Assembly: GCA_964017045.1 (NCBI GenBank)
Contig: OZ024808.1
Location: 17,787,284-17,851,283 of the forward strand
Reading direction: 5' to 3'
DNA: 64,000 bases
Source: Omphiscola glabra
Lineage: Eukaryota > Mollusca > Gastropoda > Lymnaeidae
Of the stretch, positions 58,601-64,000 are shown piece by piece. The stretch's first letter is position 1. Each line of letters starts with the position of its first letter. Under the pieces are notes generated by a model that was not told the DNA's origin, did no database searches, and saw only the letters and a list, made by a program, of their open reading frames with translations. Both the position numbers and the translations under genes were made by a program.

Positions 58601-61600
58601 TTAGGAGTTTCACAGATTTTCAGTATAAACTCTGAAAATTTGACGATAATTATTGCAGAATTTGTGTATATATGTATGTACACATTCTGCCCCTCTATAC
58701 TCACCCATATGCAAAATTGGCACTCCCCATCAGTACATGTATATATGGACAGCCCCTTTGCTATGTACATTTTCTAGCCACTTAAGTCTAAAATTGTACA
58801 ACATATTTATTTACTTGATGTTACTTATTGACTAGGAATATTTAGTCCTGTTTTAAAATTTACATGACTAAAAATAATCTTAAAATCATCTCTATTTCTA
58901 CCAGGTACCTATCAATGCCGTGCTGGATGGGCCTCTTCAGAAACGCCTAACCTCATATTCAAAAATATTACAGCTAAGCAAAAAGGAAAAAAGAACCAAA
59001 ATGTGTGTATTTATTTTATCTGAAAATCGTGACATTTAATTTCATTTTTTTTCATAATGTGTCATGTTTATTTATTTTATTTTATAATGTGAAATCACCA
59101 TGTTGGAAAAATTGTAAAAAAAATAATAATTTGTTACTTCTTTTCAGGAAACTGAAACTCTTATCGGCAATGATATCTCCAATATGGAAGTGGTTAAGTG
59201 GATTCTACGCTCTCAGTTTGATCGAAACATTGTTACACTTTTTGATATTCAGGTAAAAGATTATATACATTATCAAGTACACAAATTCTAAGTCATTAAT
59301 TTTTTTTTAAAGTTACTAATTCCAAGATTTACAATTATATGCTTTGAATATTTGACTTCTATTTAACCATCTTCTGACTGTTGGGGAATTAGTAATCAAG
59401 TATGATTCACATCAAATAATGCTATAAGATAATGATATTTTGATATAAATACTAGCCAATATACCGGTGTTGCACAAGATTGCATTTGGAAAATCAGCAA
59501 CTTCTACAGCCATTTAATTAAAATTGAAATGAAGCGCCAGGTTTTAAAAAAAACACCTTTATAGCAAAAAAAAAGAAAAAAAAGTACTAATAATTTATGT
59601 TTCTCTTGTAAAAACACATTTAAAATAACTTGTAAACATTTTGTTCCCCGAGGGGATCTCGATTCCAGGGGTTGCAGATGGGATCCCAATCCGGGTTGGA
59701 TCCCGATCCCTGTGGGATCCCGATAGCTGTGTGTTCCCCTTCCCGTCATTATTCCAACCCCTGTGGATTCTCGATCCAGATCTATATCCAGATCCTGGTG
59801 AGATCCTATCCTGGTTTGGATCACAATCCCGGTAGGATTACGATCCTTATGTGATCTTTATCCTTGTGGGATCCCGATTCTGTCGAGATCTCACTTCCCG
59901 GTGTGATACCGATCCCGATTCAGGTGTGATTCCGATCCCATTTATATCATAATCCCAGAGTGATCCCATTTCCTGTGGGATCACGATAACGATCGGTTCC
60001 TGATCTTGTTGGTATTCTGATCCAGGTGGGTTCCCGGTTCTCGATACCTTCGGTATCCCTTTCCTGTGTGATCGTGATCCCAGTTGTATCATAATCCTGG
60101 TGTGATCCCGTTTCCCATGGGATCCAAATACCCGTGAGATCTCAATCTAGGTGGAATCCCAATACTGGTGGGATCCTGTTTCCCGATCTGATCCTGGTAG
60201 AATCCCAATCCCGATGGGTTCCCAATCCTGGTGGGTTCCCGTTCCCCTTTGGGATCTCATTTCCTGGTGGGGTCCCTTGATCCCGTTACTCGATGGGATT
60301 GCATTACCGGTGGGTTCCAGTTTACTTTTTCCCCTCTAGGATTCTGTTCCTTGTTGGGATTTTGTTCCCGGTAGGATTATGAAGGGCAAGTTTAGAGAAA
60401 ATCCCCAGGAAAGTATAGAAATGAATACAACTAAACTGACATTTCAATAAGCTTTTAGATACAATTATATATCCCGTAGAACATTATAGAACTTTCTGGA
60501 ACATTCTAGATTAAATTTAATATCCTCCTCTAAAATGTATATGGATAATCAAGTGTATGTGCACTAAGCTTGGTCAAGATCCATCTTATCATAGTAATAA
60601 GCCTATTGATATTTATATAGCTTATATAAGGAAAAATGAAATTCTAGCCCCAAAACGGAATGTTATAAAAAGTTCATAAACCCCCCAGTATTTGATTCTG
60701 GATAATGATGGATTTATGTGCCAAGTTTGTTCAAGATCCATCAATCCGTGTATAAGCCTTTGTGGAACAAACATACACACACACATATATATGATATATG
60801 ATTTACATTAATAATTTTACGCTGATATTAATTGAAACTTATATTAATGTTATATTTTTTATTGACAAAAAGTAACAATGTTAATTAACTTGACTAACAG
60901 CATTTCATATTCTGTCCCACAGATGTATCATAATCTTTTCCAAAGTATAATCACTAATAGGTCAGGTTCTGAGACATTAGGCTTTACAATCAAATAATGA
61001 TAGTATTACTCAGGTCATTGGAGCCGGCTCCGGAATGGAATCCGGACTGGAGCCGGAGCTGCCCAGGGCTAGTGTTTTCACAGCAAATCTTCTATTCCAA
61101 ATACGAATGTTATTATGTGTTCTTTAAACTAATTTCTCTTTTGATAATTTAAATGCGTGATGATCTTTCTAGTTTACAGTACATGAACAAAAAATCACCA
61201 CCAAAACTTGTACTTCAACAGAATTACATTATAAAAATGAAAGAGGGAGATATCAAAATTATCTTCTTTTTTCTCAACAGTTTCTTTCTGATCCTGCTCA
61301 TTTCTCCAACAGTTGAAACTGCCCCAAAAAGAAATAATGCCATCTTATATTTAGTTTATTTTGTATTCTGTCGTATGTATATTCAAAGGCACAAACAGAA
61401 AATTAGAGAATAATGTGTTTTAATACTGTAAGAGCTGGAGCCGGAAATTTTAATGGAACTTGAAGTCTGAGCCAATTTTTAAACTTCTGCTCCAATGCCC
61501 TGTTATTACTGTGCTTCTTTGCTAATAACTTTAAATCAAACAACTGTTTTTATTTATTTAGGAACAAGTTTTTGATTATCTTTTCTCACATCTGGGGATT

Positions 61601-63773
61601 ACAACAGAGGGATGTGTGGATCACCCAATTGTGCTTACAGAGGCAGTATGTAATCCTAACTACACTAGACAGTGTAAGCACATGAAAACCCTTTTATAAT
61701 CAACCATTGACCTAAAGATTACACACACAATACTTTAGGCCAATTTTCTGGAATGTAAATTTCATTTAAATCATTTAAAAATATTTGTTTGAATTTAATT
61801 CATTTAATATCAACATATCTAGAGTTGTGCATAGGATAAATAATGGTTATCTGATTGTTTTCTGATTTAATGTAATTTTGTTAACAGTTGGTAATTTTTT
61901 GTCCAGCTCATTAAGTGCATTACCTAAACAGATATATCATCATTTAATATATCTATTAAAATAGTTCAGTTTTATGTCACAACATACGGCCCACCGGCTG
62001 CATGTGGCCCACTTTGCGGCCTGCAAAGTAAAGAAATATTCTTTTTCATTATTATTTGTTTAATGGTTTTCCCCCCTGTCCTATTGTCTTTCAGCCAGCA
62101 CAAGTTTTTCATAAAGTATAATGGCCCGCCTTATATTTTGAGTTGTGCAGGCCTGTCATATACTATAAATCTTGCTAGTTTGCGATTACCTCTCACCCAA
62201 AGCAATCACAATTTGTGAGAATTTCTTTAATTCTAATTCCAAGTATTGAGGTTGATGATAAATTGCAGGAATCTATAAAGAAAGTAGTTGGGAATTAGTA
62301 AAATTTACGTAAAATTAAAATCATTTGAATGAATTAATGTGAATACAATCTCTTTCTCTCAGTGATGTCCGAGCTATTGTTTGAATGCTACCATGTGCCT
62401 CAAATTGCCTATGGTGTAGATTCCCTGTTTAGTCTTTTTTACAACCATCCAGCACCAGGTAAGCCAACGTCAATAAAGATTTCAAAAGAATTTACGTATA
62501 TCCAAATAGATTTTACTCTAATAAAAACGTTTATTTTTGTCATCAAGAAATTAAGATAAGATAAAATCTTTTATTGATTTAAAAAGATTTTTTATTGTAT
62601 CTTAATTTCTTGATTTAAATAAATGGAAATCTGTTTTGATGGTATTGCACACATTGTTTTCAGCCTTGAAAATCTTTGAGTTTTTGTTGTCCCCCAAAAT
62701 TTGGTCCTTAGCAAAACGCTTGGACTCCCACCTGGGTCAGACTGTTTCCAAAGAACGATTGTCTTTTTCTTAGCCGAAGACAAAAAGTCATTCCACCTTG
62801 ACTCCCATCGTCTTCATGGGGTACAGAGTCTGCTGTATCATGCCCCACTCGGATGGCTTCATTGTGCTGTCACTGCATTTGTCTTTTAATGCGACACAGC
62901 CGGGTCATCATTTCATTGGAATTAAGGCACCAGCCATGCATTAATAACAAATTTAATTTCTCTTTTTTCTGAGATCGGACATTGTATAATAAAACTATGA
63001 TGTTTAAGAATAATGTTCAATAACACCAGTATAGTTGGATATTTTCATAATTTTACTAAAATCAAGTTAAACAATATTGTTTTAAGGATAATAGTGTCAG
63101 TTCTTTCATAAATTCTATTCCTAGTGACTGCTGATGCTCTCATAGTGGACTGTGGCTATCAGGCCACCCACATTATTCCTGTTTTGGAAGGTAGAATCTA
63201 CCCAGAGCAGTGCCGCAGAATAAACATTGGCGGTGGCTACATTGACTGGTTCCTGCAGCGGTTGTTACAATTAAAATATCCTGGGCACTTGAATGCTATC
63301 ACCATCAACAGAGTTGAGGTTTGAGATTTTTAGACGTTAACTGAATGCCATTTATTAATAAAATTCATATCAGAAAGTGTTTTTAATGCTTTATCTTAAA
63401 CTCTCTACCATTTCTATAGAAAAATGATGGCCTTGTACAGTTTTTTTTTTTTAAATTAGATAATTCATTGTTTAAAGATGTAACACCACAAAATACAGTT
63501 GAAACACCTGTACCATCAAATTGGAAAGAACTAGTCTTGTTTGCTGTATAAAGTATTTTTTTGTGTATCTATTTTTGTAAGGTTATAATTTTATATGGGG
63601 GAACTCTGATGCACTTGTAGAAACACTTAACACCTATTCATTTTTAATGAATTCAGGAGATGATCAAAGACCACTGTTACCTGGCCACAGATTTTCTCAC
63701 TGAGCTTGCCAAATGGGATGACAATGATTATTTTGACAACAATGTTAGAAAAATGCAGCTCCCTCTTGCACAG
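54225..63773 (+). CDS. ACTR5: ACTR5 (ARP5), INO80-complex actin-related protein, 5' part
   Basis: Seven coding exons are in the window: 54225-54339, 58905-59002, 59148-59252, 61562-61673, 62363-62458, 63125-63318 and 63657-63773. They are GT-AG and in frame, giving 279 residues; the gene continues past the window (human ACTR5 is about 600 aa). Diagnostic stretches are [15 protein letters not shown] (actin phosphate-1 loop), [67 protein letters not shown] (phosphate-2 loop), [10 protein letters not shown] and [12 protein letters not shown]5 with IES6 forms a module that couples INO80 ATPase activity to nucleosome sliding in the nucleus. The exon 4 donor must be AGACAGT|GTAAGC, because the GT two bases earlier breaks the frame. 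Intron 1 is 4.6 kb and hosts a DNA transposon; intron 3 hosts a minisatellite and a hAT MITE. Confidence 0.96.
55518..55600. repeat. (AT)n microsatellite, ACTR5 intron 1
   Basis: An 80-bp alternating AT tract interrupted by ACACGT. Confidence 0.95.
56981..58123. mobile_element. DNA transposon remnant, ACTR5 intron 1
   Basis: Left end GTCCATTAATTATGTCAGCAA (56987 on) is inverted-repeated on the right (GTCCATTAATTACATCAACAA on the minus strand, ending about 58117). Both subterminal regions carry TTGACAGTTGTTGACAA and G-rich tracts. A 104-codon frame at 57540-57854 (+) may be a transposase or captured-exon remnant; it shows no family I know. Confidence 0.55.
59640..60380. repeat. Degenerate ~17-bp minisatellite (GGTGGGATCCCGATCCC), ACTR5 intron 3
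   Basis: About 40 variable units of GATCCC(G/A)AT and GG(T/G)(G/T)GGATC. The frames within are low-complexity and not genes. Confidence 0.88.
61011..61502. mobile_element. hAT-like MITE, ACTR5 intron 3
   Basis: 492 bp with ends CAGGTCATTGGAGC and (inverted) CAGGGCATTGGAGC, and repeated GGAGCCGG motifs near both ends. Flanks GTATTACT (61003-61010) and TTATTACT (61503-61510) match at 7 of 8. Confidence 0.75.
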
Positions 63774-64000
63774 GTAATGGCAAGGAGCCATAATAATAAT
63801 AAATTTAATTTATTCAGTGTTATGATTCCTGAAGGATGATGTAAATCTGTGGCATAATTAATTTTTAACTTTTCTTTCTCAATGGGGTTTAACCAAGTCC
63901 AGGAATATGATTATTGATCTTAATATTTGTTGAAAAATTAGGTAATTTTTTTTTAAAGGAAATATTATGTAAAATAAGGTATGTGAAAACCTAAAAAGGG

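Noticed and set aside
59504..60339. Asp/Pro/Gly/Ser-rich frames in the GATCCC array
   Set aside because: They are periodic translations of the minisatellite.
1..64000. tRNA, rRNA or other structured RNA genes
   Set aside because: I looked for T-arm and box motifs and saw no convincing cloverleaf; a covariance-model scan would be decisive.

Overview
This is eukaryotic nuclear DNA. It is AT-rich, crowded with tandem repeats and transposons, and carries intron-split genes with GT-AG splice sites. A heterobranch snail of the pond/ramshorn type (Lymnaea, Biomphalaria, Bulinus or Physella) is my best inference. The reasons are metazoan gene families, several animal LINE lineages, and three SPIN-like hAT MITEs, a horizontally transferred family known from very few invertebrates, Lymnaea stagnalis among them. 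I joined the exons by hand, using splice consensus, codon phase and protein similarity. No transcript data were available.

Layout. 1-18.2 kb has no gene I can support: minisatellites, decayed LINEs, MITEs and a pogo-like element. 18.25-29.4 kb (+) is a seven-exon gene for a charged 360-aa protein I do not recognise; each of its introns carries a minisatellite, mostly of its own unit length. 30.8-32.84 kb (-) is a four-exon gene for a small lysine-rich protein resembling the C11orf98 family. 37.3-38.6 kb (+) is a complete four-exon TRMT112 gene. 40.5-52.64 kb (-) is a gene for a 539-aa WW + CUE + CUE protein with GPD repeats, probably with an alternative last exon. 54.2 kb to the window edge (+) is the first seven coding exons (279 residues) of ACTR5/ARP5; the rest lies outside.

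Organisation. TRMT112 and the WW-CUE gene converge with about 1.9 kb between stop codons. The WW-CUE gene and ACTR5 diverge with 1.6 kb between start codons, so a shared promoter region is possible. The unknown gene and the small lysine-rich gene also converge. Known roles are housekeeping: TRMT112 activates methyltransferases acting on tRNA, rRNA and release factors; ACTR5 is an INO80 subunit; the WW-CUE protein probably binds ubiquitin and proline-rich partners. There is no operon logic. The most unusual feature is the contrast between the minisatellite-dense left 29 kb and the quieter right half.
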